Positions 30,701-40,308 of a stretch of DNA of 64,000 bases are shown piece by piece. The notes under the pieces are model-generated. The model was given only the letters and a program-made list of their open reading frames with translations, ran no database searches and was not told the DNA's origin. Source of the DNA: Bacteroidia bacterium (GTDB lineage Bacteria > Bacteroidota > Bacteroidia > B-17B0 > Aurantibacillaceae). Within the stretch, counting starts at the first letter, position 1, and every line of letters begins with the position of its first letter. The DNA is taken from assembly GCA_021740825.1 (NCBI GenBank), contig JAIOZA010000006.1, positions 45,810-109,809 on the forward strand, given 5' to 3'. The translations under genes were made by a program, and so were the position numbers.

Positions 30701-33346
30701 AAAGGAAATGAAGGAAGTAATGTATTAACCGTTAATACAGATAAAGAAGAATATAAAGTTGGAGAGAAAGCGAAAATTTTAATTCCAAGTCCTAAAGGTG
30801 GTAGAGCTTTAATTAATATAGAAAATGGAAGTCGTACGTTGTTAAGTAAGTGGATTGACACCGATGAAGGTGTAACTGAATATGAATTTTCGGTAACAAA
30901 AGAAATGACTCCAAATATTTATGTATTTGTTCATTTAATTCAACCACATGCGCAAACTATTAACGATCTACCTATTCGTTTATACGGCGTGGCTTCATTA
31001 ATGGTTAAAGATGAAAACACAATTTTAAAACCAAAAATAAAAACCGATGCTGTTTGGAAACCAGAGAGCCAAGCAATTGTAAAAGTTAGCGAAGAAAACG
31101 GGAAAGAAATGGCTTATACTTTAGCTATTGTTGATGAAGGTTTGTTAGACATCACTCGTTTTAAAACTCCTGATCCATGGAAAGTATTTTATGCGAAAGA
31201 AGCGTTAGGTGTAAAAACGTGGGATATATACGATAATGTTATTGGAGCTTTTGGAAATGCTATGAGTCGTATATTATCCATTGGTGGTGATGCCGCCACA
31301 AATAATAAACCAGAAAACAGTGCCTTACGCTTTAAACCAATGGTGCGTTTTGTTGGCCCATTCCATTTAAAGAAAGGTGAAACCGCTTCGCATAAAATTG
31401 ATATTCCTCAGTACGTTGGTTCAGTAAGAATTATGGCTGTGGCTGGTTACCAAGGTGCTTATGGAAATGCTGAAAAAGCCGTTCCTGTTCGCAAACCATT
31501 AATGATTTTATCAACGCTACCAAGAGTGTTAGGTCCGGGTGAAGAAGTAAATTTGCCAGTGACTATTTTCGCCATGGAGAAAAAAGTAAAAAATGCAACT
31601 GTAACAATTACCACTGATAAATTAATTCAATCGATAGGTGGTAATTCGCAAACCGTTACTTTTAATGCTATTGGAGACAAAGTGATTAACTTTAAATTAA
31701 AAATTAAAGATGCTTTAGGTGTATCTAAAATTAAAATTGTGGCGACAGGTGCTGGTGAAACTGCTTCTGAAAGTATTGAAATTGCTGTTAGAGCAAATAA
31801 CCCAAGCGTTACAGATGCGGATGAATATGTATTAACTGCTAATAAAAATTTATCCATTAATTATGTTCCAATTGGTATTAGCGGGACCAATAAAACCTTT
31901 ATTGAATTATCCACTTTACCTTCTATTAATTTATCACAACGCTTAGAGTATTTAGTTCAATACCCACATGGCTGTGTGGAGCAAACAACCTCATCGGTAT
32001 TTGCGGGATTATATTTAAGCGACATTACAGATTTAAACAACAATCAAAAAGAATTTATTGATAAAGCAACAAAGGCCGCAATTAATAGGTTAAAAGGATT
32101 TCAAACATCTAGTGGTGGTTTATCTTATTGGCCAGGATTAAATAGTGCTGATGAATGGGGAACAAATTACGCAGGTCATTTTTTAATTGAAGCAAAAACA
32201 AAAGGTTACACATTGCCTTATGGCTTGCTAGATAATTGGAAAAAATACCAAAAACAAAAAGCGCAAAATTTTACGAGTAATAAAAACACAGCTTACTATG
32301 GTGAAGATTTAACACAGTCCTACCGTTTGTATACGCTTGCGTTGGCGGGTTCGCCTGAGTTAGGAGCAATGAACCGATTAAAAGAAAAAGCCAGTTTATC
32401 TAACGAAGCTAAATGGCGTTTATCAGCTGCTTATGCGTTGATTGGTCAGACAGATGTAGCAAAAAAAATGGTATACAATGTTTCCTCAAATCCTAAAACT
32501 TACCAAGATTATTATTATACCTATGGCAGTTTAGAACGCGATGATGCCATGATTTTAGAAACCATGACTTTATTAAAAGATAATAGTAATGCGTTTTTAA
32601 AAGTAAAAGCATTAGCTGCTAAATTAGGTAACAATGAATATTGGTTCAGTACACAATCTACTGCTTATTGTTTAATGGCTATAAGTAAGTATGCTAAAGT
32701 TAATGGAGCAAGTTCAAATGTAACTGCTGACGTAAAGATTGGTAATGAAGTAGTTCTAGTTTCCGATTTCTCAAAAACGAAATTTAAAATGATTGAACTA
32801 AAAAATGCAAATAGCAGTGTGCCAATAAAGGTAACTGTAAAAGGTAGTGGTAATTTATTTGCACGTATTGTAAAACAAGGTATTCCAAAAGCAGGAACAG
32901 AAACTGATAAATTTAGTAATTTAGAGTTGATTGTAAATTACAAAACACTGAATGGCAATCCTATCGATGTTTCAAATCTGGAACAAGGGACTGATTTTAT
33001 GGCAGAAGTTACGATTAAAAATCCAGGGGTGAGAGGTATGTATCATAACTTAGCTTTATCACAAATTTTTGCTAGTGGTTGGGAAATTCGTAATCAACGT
33101 TTAGATAATATAACATATGCCAAAGGTGATACTCCTACTTATCAAGATATTAGAGATGATCGTGTTTACTCTTATTTTGATTTAGGCGCTGGTTCAGTAA
33201 AAACATTTAAGGTGTTGTTAAACGCTTCATACAATGGTTTGTATTATTTACCTGGAGTTAATTGCGAAGCTATGTATGATAACAGCGTTAGTGCACATGT
33301 ATCTGGTAAATGGGTAACCATTAAAAAGCAAGGAGAGATACAATAA
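27719..33346 (+). CDS. Alpha-2-macroglobulin family protein
   Basis: 1875 aa; MG-domain motifs (GFIYGERGVWRPGDSLFLSFIL), thioester region YLVQYPHGCVEQTTSSVFAGLYL, terpenoid-cyclase-like helical region (GGLSYWPGLNSADEWGTNYAGHFLIEA). Confidence 0.95.
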   Translation: MSIKSILAVFFITALSIYGLTYYSSTSAKNDSGYINPAFKEYISAYTAGYVSVESKILIVLQEETTAEIEEGKEVDNTLFDFSPSIDGKLIWIDKKTIEFKPSANLIGNQSYKASFHLGNIVVISDDLKEFDFEFTTIKQAMEIEIDEFKTDETNNLKIEGTLNTADFADNVLVEKTTHVNQGTASLQLTWIHENSTTHHFIINNVIKGNGNVMIAYSGEPIGAAEINTREIKIPNSNEFTLLNVVINNEPDQYATLQFSDKVDPNQNLEGLISITNQNGAATVSEYDYSENNNEKLPVKESKLTYLIENNSIKIYTNERLVDSRELIISNGVKNSDGKHLKEAITYPLFFEDLKPSVRLVGKGVIMPNSNGLIFPFEAVNLNAVDISITRIYENNMLQFLQVNSLDGNQELRRVGKLIIKKKIALQNNGNPTRNKWNKYSIDLSSLIKAEPGALYNIRLSFNRNYSTYNCQGDTSSKGETDVYEDNESNDDEKDWDYYNSYDNYYDEGYYYDYSERENPCSKAFYSNKSVNRNILATNIGLIAKRGNNGQINLFCSDLISTKALGNVVIEAFDYQQQKLKQVMTNGEGIAFLETKQKPFLLIAKLGQERTYLKLDDGNSLSLSSFEVDGDVVQKGIKGFIYGERGVWRPGDSLFLSFILENKTKSFPENYPASLELINPQGQVVQKLTRTKHVDGFYNFSTKTENAAPTGVYLAKVKVGGAVFTKNIRIETIMPNRLKINLDYKNDKIYSSDLTLSSNLYINWLHGAPGRNLETKIDVSLSKITTEFKGYKGFTFDNPAQNFYSETQTIYSGRTDDNGATSVNAQLSDTKDAPGFLAANFTIRAFEEGGSFSTDRFTIPVSPFTNYVGLKVPETKDNEQYLETDIGHNIQIVTVDEFGKATSRSNIEVKVYKLDWRWWWDNYNQDLSSYIGSNYHEPIYTEQISSSNGKANFKLRVNRPSWGRYLVYVKDVESGHACGKVVFIDWPSWAGKSPKGNEGSNVLTVNTDKEEYKVGEKAKILIPSPKGGRALINIENGSRTLLSKWIDTDEGVTEYEFSVTKEMTPNIYVFVHLIQPHAQTINDLPIRLYGVASLMVKDENTILKPKIKTDAVWKPESQAIVKVSEENGKEMAYTLAIVDEGLLDITRFKTPDPWKVFYAKEALGVKTWDIYDNVIGAFGNAMSRILSIGGDAATNNKPENSALRFKPMVRFVGPFHLKKGETASHKIDIPQYVGSVRIMAVAGYQGAYGNAEKAVPVRKPLMILSTLPRVLGPGEEVNLPVTIFAMEKKVKNATVTITTDKLIQSIGGNSQTVTFNAIGDKVINFKLKIKDALGVSKIKIVATGAGETASESIEIAVRANNPSVTDADEYVLTANKNLSINYVPIGISGTNKTFIELSTLPSINLSQRLEYLVQYPHGCVEQTTSSVFAGLYLSDITDLNNNQKEFIDKATKAAINRLKGFQTSSGGLSYWPGLNSADEWGTNYAGHFLIEAKTKGYTLPYGLLDNWKKYQKQKAQNFTSNKNTAYYGEDLTQSYRLYTLALAGSPELGAMNRLKEKASLSNEAKWRLSAAYALIGQTDVAKKMVYNVSSNPKTYQDYYYTYGSLERDDAMILETMTLLKDNSNAFLKVKALAAKLGNNEYWFSTQSTAYCLMAISKYAKVNGASSNVTADVKIGNEVVLVSDFSKTKFKMIELKNANSSVPIKVTVKGSGNLFARIVKQGIPKAGTETDKFSNLELIVNYKTLNGNPIDVSNLEQGTDFMAEVTIKNPGVRGMYHNLALSQIFASGWEIRNQRLDNITYAKGDTPTYQDIRDDRVYSYFDLGAGSVKTFKVLLNASYNGLYYLPGVNCEAMYDNSVSAHVSGKWVTIKKQGEIQ

Positions 33347-33419
33347 AGTTATGCTTAACTTGTTTCAGCACATCATACGAGGCACCTAAACAAGTAGAGT
33401 GTGAAGAATAAAACTTAAT

Positions 33420-33427
33420 TATATTTG
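33420..33427 (+). promoter_or_regulatory. Candidate -7 element TATATTTG upstream of bshB1
   Basis: Matches TAnnTTTG; only 4 nt before the ATG at 33432. Confidence 0.45.
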
Positions 33428-33431
33428 TAAA

Positions 33432-34148
33432 ATGAAACTAGATATATTAGCAATAGGTGTTCATCCCGATGATGTTGAATTATCGGCAGCTGGAACTATT
33501 TTAAAACATATTGCACTCGGAAAAAGTGTTGGTATTTTAGATTTAACCAAAGGAGAATTAGGTACCCGTGGCAGCGCAGAATTACGCACGCAAGAAGCAA
33601 CTAATGCAGCGAAAATTTTAGGAATTTCGGTGAGAGAACAATTAGAAATGAAAGATGCCTTTTTTCAAAACAACGAAGTACACCAAAAACAAATTATTCA
33701 AATCCTTCGCAAATACCAACCAGAAATTGTTTTATGTAATGCTATTTCCGACAGACATCCTGATCATGGACGATCAGCTAAACTTGCAGTAGATGCATGT
33801 TTTTATAGCGGATTAATAAAAATAAAAACAATACTTGACGGTATTAGTCAATCAGCATGGCGACCAAAAGCTGTGTATCATTATATACAAGATAATTTTA
33901 TTGAACCTGATTTTGTAATTGATATCACCGATTTTATGGATAAAAAAACGGAAGCAATTATGGCTTACTCCTCGCAATTTTTTAATCCCCTTTCCGTAGA
34001 ACCAGAAACCCCCATTTCTAGTAAAAACTTTACTCGAAATATAAAAGCTAAAGCATCCATTTTTGGTAGGGCTATAAATTGTGATTACGCCGAAGGCTTT
34101 AAAGTAAATAGGTATATTGGTGTAGAAAATTTATTTGATTTGAAGTAG
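33432..34148 (+). CDS. bshB1: Bacillithiol biosynthesis deacetylase BshB1
   Basis: LDILAIGVHPDDVELSAAGTI; LTKGELGTRGSAELRTQEA; ISDRHPDHGRSAKLA. Confidence 0.93.
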   Translation: MKLDILAIGVHPDDVELSAAGTILKHIALGKSVGILDLTKGELGTRGSAELRTQEATNAAKILGISVREQLEMKDAFFQNNEVHQKQIIQILRKYQPEIVLCNAISDRHPDHGRSAKLAVDACFYSGLIKIKTILDGISQSAWRPKAVYHYIQDNFIEPDFVIDITDFMDKKTEAIMAYSSQFFNPLSVEPETPISSKNFTRNIKAKASIFGRAINCDYAEGFKVNRYIGVENLFDLK

Positions 34149-34156
34149 TTTTTTTG

Positions 34157-34164
34157 TAAATTTG
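34157..34164 (+). promoter_or_regulatory. Candidate -7 element TAAATTTG upstream of the toxin-antitoxin pair
   Basis: Matches TAnnTTTG; 3 nt before the ATG at 34168. Confidence 0.45.
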
Positions 34165-34167
34165 ATT

Positions 34168-34401
34168 ATGAGCACAAAGGATTTAAAATATTTGTTAATC
34201 TCTAAAATAGATGACACCGATGATGAACAGCTTCTGAAAGCTATTTATACACTTTTAAATTCAACAAACCCTCAAGATAATTTCACTGTCAACGAGGCTC
34301 AAGCAACTTCAATCTACAAAGGAAAAAAAGATATTGAACTTGGTAATTATATCTTAAACGAAGACTTACATAATGATGTAATGAAATGGATAAGCAAATA
34401 A
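34168..34401 (+). CDS. Putative type II antitoxin
   Basis: Small protein (77 aa from the ATG at 34168) overlapping a downstream RelE/ParE-like ORF; LLISKIDDTDDEQLLKAIYTLLN N-terminus as in antitoxins of this type. Confidence 0.7.
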   Translation: MSTKDLKYLLISKIDDTDDEQLLKAIYTLLNSTNPQDNFTVNEAQATSIYKGKKDIELGNYILNEDLHNDVMKWISK

Positions 34402-34682
34402 TTTGGTCAATTAAAGCTAAAGAAGAATTATTTGATACTTTAGAATTTTGGAGTAAGCATAATCAATCAAATACATACTCGTCACATTTATATCAAAAAA
34501 TACAAATTAATATAAAATACATTTCCGAAAACAACTTTATAGGAAAAGCCACTAATATAAGCGGTGTAAGAGTTATTGTTGTATCGAATTATCTCCTATT
34601 CTATCAAGTTTCAGAAAAACATATTGAAATTTTATCTCTATTTGATAGTCGCAGAAATCCAAAGGATATCAATATTAAATAA
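34386..34682 (+). CDS. RelE/ParE-family toxin
   Basis: 98 aa; WSIKAKEELFDTLEFW, VSNYLLFYQVSEKHIEILSLFDSRRNP typical of ParE/RelE. Confidence 0.82.
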   Translation: MDKQIIWSIKAKEELFDTLEFWSKHNQSNTYSSHLYQKIQINIKYISENNFIGKATNISGVRVIVVSNYLLFYQVSEKHIEILSLFDSRRNPKDINIK

Positions 34683-34751
34683 TCTCTTTTCACTAATCTC
34701 TTAATTTTTTTATAAAAATATTTAGTAGCAATTCAGCATTTCGGAAAAACT

Positions 34752-37241
34752 CTAATTTATTATTTGAATTTTTGCAACACGATTACCAATTGCAATAAAA
34801 TATAAGCCTGATTGTAAATCAAGATTTAATGTAGATTTATTAGACTGAATTTTACCTTTTTTAACCTCTCTTCCTAATTGATCATAAATGCGATATTCAT
34901 GAGTACTCACTATGGCATCTATTTTTATTGTTATTTGACCGCTTGTTGGATTTGGATAAACAATAAGATTGGTAGTTTTCTTAATTTGCTCCTCAAGGCC
35001 TGTTACCGAAACAAATCCATCATAAATACGATGCGTTGTTGTATTTGTTGTAATCGGACTATTAAAGTCAAAATAGATGTCTGCATCATTAGTAATTAGT
35101 GTTCCCGGAGCAAGATTTGGAACTTGTTCTACGTGAAATGTAACGAAACCATTACTTCCTGCCAAATTGGTTGTGCTATCAGGTAAATTAATGTTATTAA
35201 AAGTCCATTCCAAAACTCTTGGCCCATACATTCTAAAGGTGTAATTATGACTTGATACTCCTGGGGTTACAGTAAAAATATTTAAATCTATATCCAAGGT
35301 ATCTCTAACAACTACTGTAAAAGCGGTATCTGTGCCGGTATTTTGAAAGCGTATCACATACTGTAATTGCTGATTAGGTTGAATAAAATTTAAATTGGTT
35401 TGTCCAATAGGATAACCTTTTTTATCATTAGGATCATAACTACCTGTAACCAAACCACAATAGATATCAACTACAGGATCGGCATCATCCAAAGGAAAAT
35501 CATTTACATTATCAGGTACCCAATTGGTAGTATCTCCGCAGGCTTCTACGTGGGCATTTGGATGCGAATTTCCGGGATGCAAAGGATGTTGCGCTACATT
35601 TAAAATCCATGTTTGTCCGTTACCAAAATAAGATAATATAATTGTTTGACCTCCAGAAATCATTATAGAATCAGTAATTGTTAATACACCATCCACTGTT
35701 ACCCACATAGGCGCATAGCATTCCATATCGCCACCGCCTGGGCTACCAGTGTTAGTAATAGAAAAATAAACGCTATCTCCTTGGCACCAACCATCAACAC
35801 TTAAGCTAGATTGATCCCAAGGCAAGGTGCAAGGTTGAGGAAAGCCATTTGTTGAACCGCCACCTCCGCCAGCAGGAGGCGGACTAGGCACTGTATCTAA
35901 AGCGCAAGCTTGTATAGGATATAATGTGGCATCCATACAAAGTGTTTGATTTAAAAGTGCATTACAACTTATAGTAGTTGACAAATTAAAATTAACGCAC
36001 TGACCAATATTTATATTACCCGTTTGAAAACGGAAAGTATTGTTACCTAAAGATGTATAGGGCAAAGTAGCACTATTAATGATAATTAATGGATCGAGTT
36101 CCACATCAACATACGATGCAAGTAAAGTATCAGATGCTGTGTTTTGATTACAAGCAGAAACAAATATTTTTTGATTACTAAAACATCTTCTTAAAAAAGG
36201 TGCATAGATACTCACATCTGGGCTAGTACAAGGGTTAGTGCTGATTAAGCCAAAGTTTGGACCATTTGTAAAACTATTTGGATTAATTACTGCAAAAGTT
36301 TGACTTGCCGAACAGGTGGGTAACCAATTTAGGTTAGTAGTATCTATTGTTATGGTATAATTACCAGAGGGTAATGAGTCAATTGACCAAATTCCGTTAA
36401 CTGTTTGTGTAACATAATTACCTGGCTGCACAACCAAATTGATATCATTTACAATTCCTGTTTCCACCGTTTCTTTTAAACAATTGGTATTTAAATCTTG
36501 CCAAATAAAACCTGAGCAGGTAAATTCATTACCACAATTACCAAATTTTATGTTTGGTCTGTATATTGTATTTGGTGCAAATCCACCCGGACAAGAAGAA
36601 CAACTACAAACATAAATTTGATCACTAATATACCATTTGACTGAATTAAATGGAGTTGCCGTGTAGGGTGAGGAAGAATTATTTGTATAGTTAGTTGTAA
36701 AATCAGTACATACATCAATTAAAAGGTTTGATACACCATCCCATACATAAGCGTTTTGAAAATTATAAGTATTCCAACCAGTTGTGATATTAATAATTGG
36801 TGAAAAATAAACTTGCATCAAACCTACACTATCAAATGCAGTAGCTGGGACTAAATCAATTTCATTGGTACATTTCATTTTTATTGAAAAGTTAGGATAG
36901 GTAGAGGTTCCATTAATTGTTGTTATATTCCAAGAGATACTTGATATTTTACCAGGTACAACACCAGCAGCTAATAATTCATTGGCTAAATATAATATTT
37001 GATGACGACCATTCTTATACCAATTACTATAGATTGCAGGATAGGTAGTACTTGAGTTCACATTTGTTCCAGTTCCTATTGCTATTAGGTTTGGAGCACT
37101 GCAACTTCCAGTAGTTGATAAACCGCAAGCAATTGAACTAGTTTTTGTTTTGTTTAGATTTACAATATCGCTGCTTTTAATCTGCGCTAATGCAACTGCT
37201 GCAGCAATTATAAAATAAAAGGTAAAAAGTTGATTTTTCAT
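34752..37241 (-). CDS. T9SS type A sorting domain-containing protein with DUF7619-like conserved repeat domain
   Basis: Signal peptide; TGSYDPNDKKGYPIG...LQYVIRFQNTGTDTAFTVVVRDTLD...ITNDADIYFDFNSPITTNTTTHRIY; C-terminal NLIVYPNPTSGQITIKID...GLYFIAIGNRVAKIQI. Confidence 0.9.
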   Translation of the reverse strand: MKNQLFTFYFIIAAAVALAQIKSSDIVNLNKTKTSSIACGLSTTGSCSAPNLIAIGTGTNVNSSTTYPAIYSNWYKNGRHQILYLANELLAAGVVPGKISSISWNITTINGTSTYPNFSIKMKCTNEIDLVPATAFDSVGLMQVYFSPIINITTGWNTYNFQNAYVWDGVSNLLIDVCTDFTTNYTNNSSSPYTATPFNSVKWYISDQIYVCSCSSCPGGFAPNTIYRPNIKFGNCGNEFTCSGFIWQDLNTNCLKETVETGIVNDINLVVQPGNYVTQTVNGIWSIDSLPSGNYTITIDTTNLNWLPTCSASQTFAVINPNSFTNGPNFGLISTNPCTSPDVSIYAPFLRRCFSNQKIFVSACNQNTASDTLLASYVDVELDPLIIINSATLPYTSLGNNTFRFQTGNINIGQCVNFNLSTTISCNALLNQTLCMDATLYPIQACALDTVPSPPPAGGGGGSTNGFPQPCTLPWDQSSLSVDGWCQGDSVYFSITNTGSPGGGDMECYAPMWVTVDGVLTITDSIMISGGQTIILSYFGNGQTWILNVAQHPLHPGNSHPNAHVEACGDTTNWVPDNVNDFPLDDADPVVDIYCGLVTGSYDPNDKKGYPIGQTNLNFIQPNQQLQYVIRFQNTGTDTAFTVVVRDTLDIDLNIFTVTPGVSSHNYTFRMYGPRVLEWTFNNINLPDSTTNLAGSNGFVTFHVEQVPNLAPGTLITNDADIYFDFNSPITTNTTTHRIYDGFVSVTGLEEQIKKTTNLIVYPNPTSGQITIKIDAIVSTHEYRIYDQLGREVKKGKIQSNKSTLNLDLQSGLYFIAIGNRVAKIQIIN

Positions 37242-37392
37242 GTGCTTGATTTAAATTAATAATTAAGAGAAAAAATTGAGAACAATTTATAACCATTTAT
37301 ATAATTTAAATCTACTAAAAATTTCTAAATACAAAAAGTTATTTACTGTGTTAAAGGGAATTATTTTTCTCGTAAAGAAAAATATAACTTAG

Positions 37393-39522
37393 TTAACCAA
37401 TCTTACTCCAAGAAGACCTTGTTTTACCTTGAAATTGCAATTGATGAAATAATAATTGATTTTCGGGAGTAGCTAAATTAGGATCTTCATTTAAAATTGC
37501 CTGCGCTGAAGAACGAGCTAATTGCAGAATTTGTCCATCCTTTGCCAAATCAGCAATCTTTAAATCCATCACTCCGCTTTGTTGTGTTCCATCTAAATCG
37601 CCTGGTCCACGCAACTTTAAATCTACTTCACTAATTTCAAAACCATCATTGGTTCTTACCATAGTTTCCATTCTTAATTTGCTATCGACTCCTAATTTAT
37701 AAGAAGTCATTAATATACAATAGGACTTATCGGCTCCACGCCCTACTCTACCTCTCAACTGATGTAATTGAGATAAACCAAAACGCTCAGCACTTTCAAT
37801 TACCATTACAGATGCATTAGGAATATTTACTCCTACTTCAATAACGGTAGTAGCAACCATAATTTGAGTTTCTTTTTTTATAAAACGTTGCATTTCAAAT
37901 TCCTTTTGCTGTGGTGTTAACTTTCCATGCACAATACTGATTTGATAGTGCGGTGGTTGAAAGTCGTTCAACAAATCATCATAACCACGTTCTAAATTTT
38001 GGTAATCCATTTTTTCGCTTTCTTGAATTAATGGATATACAATATATACCTGACGTCCTAAAGCAATTTCCTGTTTCACAAAACCAATTAATCGTAAGCG
38101 CTGACTTTCCATAAAGTGCATCGTAGTAATTGGTTTACGACCAGGCGGTAATTCATCAATAACAGAGGTATCTAAATCGCCATATAAAGTCATTGCTAAC
38201 GTTCTGGGAATTGGTGTTGCTGTCATTATTAAAACGTGAGGTGGCTGTGTATTTTTTTTGTGCATTTTACCTCGTTGTGCAACACCAAAGCGATGTTGCT
38301 CATCGATTACCACTAATCCTAAATTTTTAAAAACAACCACATCTTCAATCAAGGCATGAGTACCAATTAAAATATGAATAGCACCGGATGATAAATCAGC
38401 ATGTAATTCTCTACGAGCTTTTGTTTTTGAAGAACCTGTTAAAATCGACACTTTCAAACCTAAAGTTTCAACTAGTTCCGAGATTGTTTCGAAATGTTGT
38501 TTCGCTAAAATTTCGGTAGGTGCCATTAAACAGGATTGAAATCCGTTATCTACAGCCAACAACATGCTTAACAATGCTACTAACGTTTTTCCACTACCAA
38601 CATCACCTTGCACTAAACGGCTCATTTGTTTTCCTGAACCCATATCAATCCGTATTTCCTTCACAACACGTTTTTGAGCATTGGTTAATTGAAACGGTAA
38701 ATATTTATTATAAAAATCATTAAAGACATCGCCCACCTTTCCAAACACAAAGCCTTCAACACTTTGATGGCGAACTATATTACTTCGCAGCAATTTTAAC
38801 TGTACATAAAACAGTTCTTCAAACTTTAACCGAAAACGTGCTTTATCAAGTAGTTCTTTTGAATCCGGAAAATGAACTTGCTTTAATGCTTCTAGCTTTG
38901 ATAATAAATTAAAATCTTGAATAACGGCTTTAGTTAAAGTCTCCTGAATATTTTGCTCATTTAATTGAATGATAAGCAAACGCATACATTTGCGAATACC
39001 ATCACTGTCTAAATTTCTAAATTTTAATTTTTCAGTACTATTATATACCGATTGAAAGGAAGATTGACTTGCTAAAAATTCTGGTGTTATAAAATTAATA
39101 TCTGGATGCGCCATGTTAAAGCGACCCATAAAAGCAGTTGCCTTTCCGTAAACAATATATTCTGTATTGGATTTTAATTTCTCAGCCATCCATTTAGCAC
39201 CTTGAAACCAAACTAATTCTATAACACCTGAACTATCTCTAAATTTAGCCACTAAACGTTTAGCGCGCTTATCACCTGCAAAATCTATTTCAATAATATG
39301 CCCTCGTAATTGGTAGTAGGCCGAATCTTCAACAACCTCTCTTACACTATGAAATTGAGTTCTATCAACATACCTAAAGGGATAATGCGTTATTAAATCT
39401 TTATATGTAAATATAAATAATTCTTTTTGTAATACTTCCGCACGCTGCGGACCAATACCTTTGAGGTAACTAATTGGTGTATCTAAAAAAGAAGGAGTCA
39501 TTTGAGCAAAATTAATACACAT
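37393..39522 (-). CDS. recG: ATP-dependent DNA helicase RecG
   Basis: RLVQGDVGSGKTLVA, VIDEQHRFGVAQR, MTATPIPRTLAMT, QLRGRVGRG. Confidence 0.97.
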   Translation of the reverse strand: MCINFAQMTPSFLDTPISYLKGIGPQRAEVLQKELFIFTYKDLITHYPFRYVDRTQFHSVREVVEDSAYYQLRGHIIEIDFAGDKRAKRLVAKFRDSSGVIELVWFQGAKWMAEKLKSNTEYIVYGKATAFMGRFNMAHPDINFITPEFLASQSSFQSVYNSTEKLKFRNLDSDGIRKCMRLLIIQLNEQNIQETLTKAVIQDFNLLSKLEALKQVHFPDSKELLDKARFRLKFEELFYVQLKLLRSNIVRHQSVEGFVFGKVGDVFNDFYNKYLPFQLTNAQKRVVKEIRIDMGSGKQMSRLVQGDVGSGKTLVALLSMLLAVDNGFQSCLMAPTEILAKQHFETISELVETLGLKVSILTGSSKTKARRELHADLSSGAIHILIGTHALIEDVVVFKNLGLVVIDEQHRFGVAQRGKMHKKNTQPPHVLIMTATPIPRTLAMTLYGDLDTSVIDELPPGRKPITTMHFMESQRLRLIGFVKQEIALGRQVYIVYPLIQESEKMDYQNLERGYDDLLNDFQPPHYQISIVHGKLTPQQKEFEMQRFIKKETQIMVATTVIEVGVNIPNASVMVIESAERFGLSQLHQLRGRVGRGADKSYCILMTSYKLGVDSKLRMETMVRTNDGFEISEVDLKLRGPGDLDGTQQSGVMDLKIADLAKDGQILQLARSSAQAILNEDPNLATPENQLLFHQLQFQGKTRSSWSKIG

Positions 39523-39573
39523 CTGCTGTTAATACAATTTTGCTTAATCAAATTATAAACAATTAAACTCCAT

Positions 39574-39581
39574 TATTTTTG
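39574..39581 (+). promoter_or_regulatory. Candidate -7 element TATTTTTG upstream of the 39586 gene
   Basis: Matches TAnnTTTG; 4 nt before the GTG at 39586. Confidence 0.4.
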
Positions 39582-39585
39582 TCTT

Positions 39586-40254
39586 GTGAAACTAAAGTTG
39601 ATTTGCATTTTTATATTAATTTCCTTTTTTGTTAAAGGTCAGTTTTTAGATACCTTTAAAGTTTTCCTTCATTCTCGACCTAGCATCGATGCACGGTTGG
39701 AATCGCGTTATTCCTTTATAAATAATTCAGCCACAAAAGTTACAGGTGTTAGATTAGGATTAAGTTTTAAAAGAAAACTCCGACTAGGTTTAGGATATAG
39801 TTGGTTAGACACTGATGTTTTTGAAAAAAGAACTATAATGGATGGAAACGGAAATCTAATTAATACAAAAGATTATTTCAAATTTGGATATGTATGCTTT
39901 TACGCTGATTTTGTTTTTCATAAAACAAAGCGCTGGCAATTGAGTGTGCCAATACAGTGCGGCACGGGCATGTATTGGACACAATACAACGATGGAATTA
40001 AAATCATAAAATCAAAAAAACGTTTGTTGCTTTTTTACGAACCAGGAATTACTATTCAATTTAAAGTTACAAAATGGCTTGGCCTAGGTTTAGATGTATG
40101 CGGAAGGCTTGCCTTAAGAAACACAAACTATGTTGGTAATAAATTAAATTCGTTTGTATTAGCACCTAAACTACTAATTTGGTTCGATCAGATTTTTTAT
40201 ACAATTGCACCAAAATCAAAATTGACGAAAAAATTTGGTCCTGCTTATTGGTGA
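39586..40254 (+). CDS. Hypothetical outer-membrane beta-barrel-like protein
   Basis: Signal peptide; alternating amphipathic strands ending in aromatic residues; GTG start. Confidence 0.6.
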   Translation: MKLKLICIFILISFFVKGQFLDTFKVFLHSRPSIDARLESRYSFINNSATKVTGVRLGLSFKRKLRLGLGYSWLDTDVFEKRTIMDGNGNLINTKDYFKFGYVCFYADFVFHKTKRWQLSVPIQCGTGMYWTQYNDGIKIIKSKKRLLLFYEPGITIQFKVTKWLGLGLDVCGRLALRNTNYVGNKLNSFVLAPKLLIWFDQIFYTIAPKSKLTKKFGPAYW

Positions 40255-40308
40255 GTTTATTTAATTTTTATATAACAAAAAAAACATTCTTTAAAAGAAC
40301 GGGCTTCG

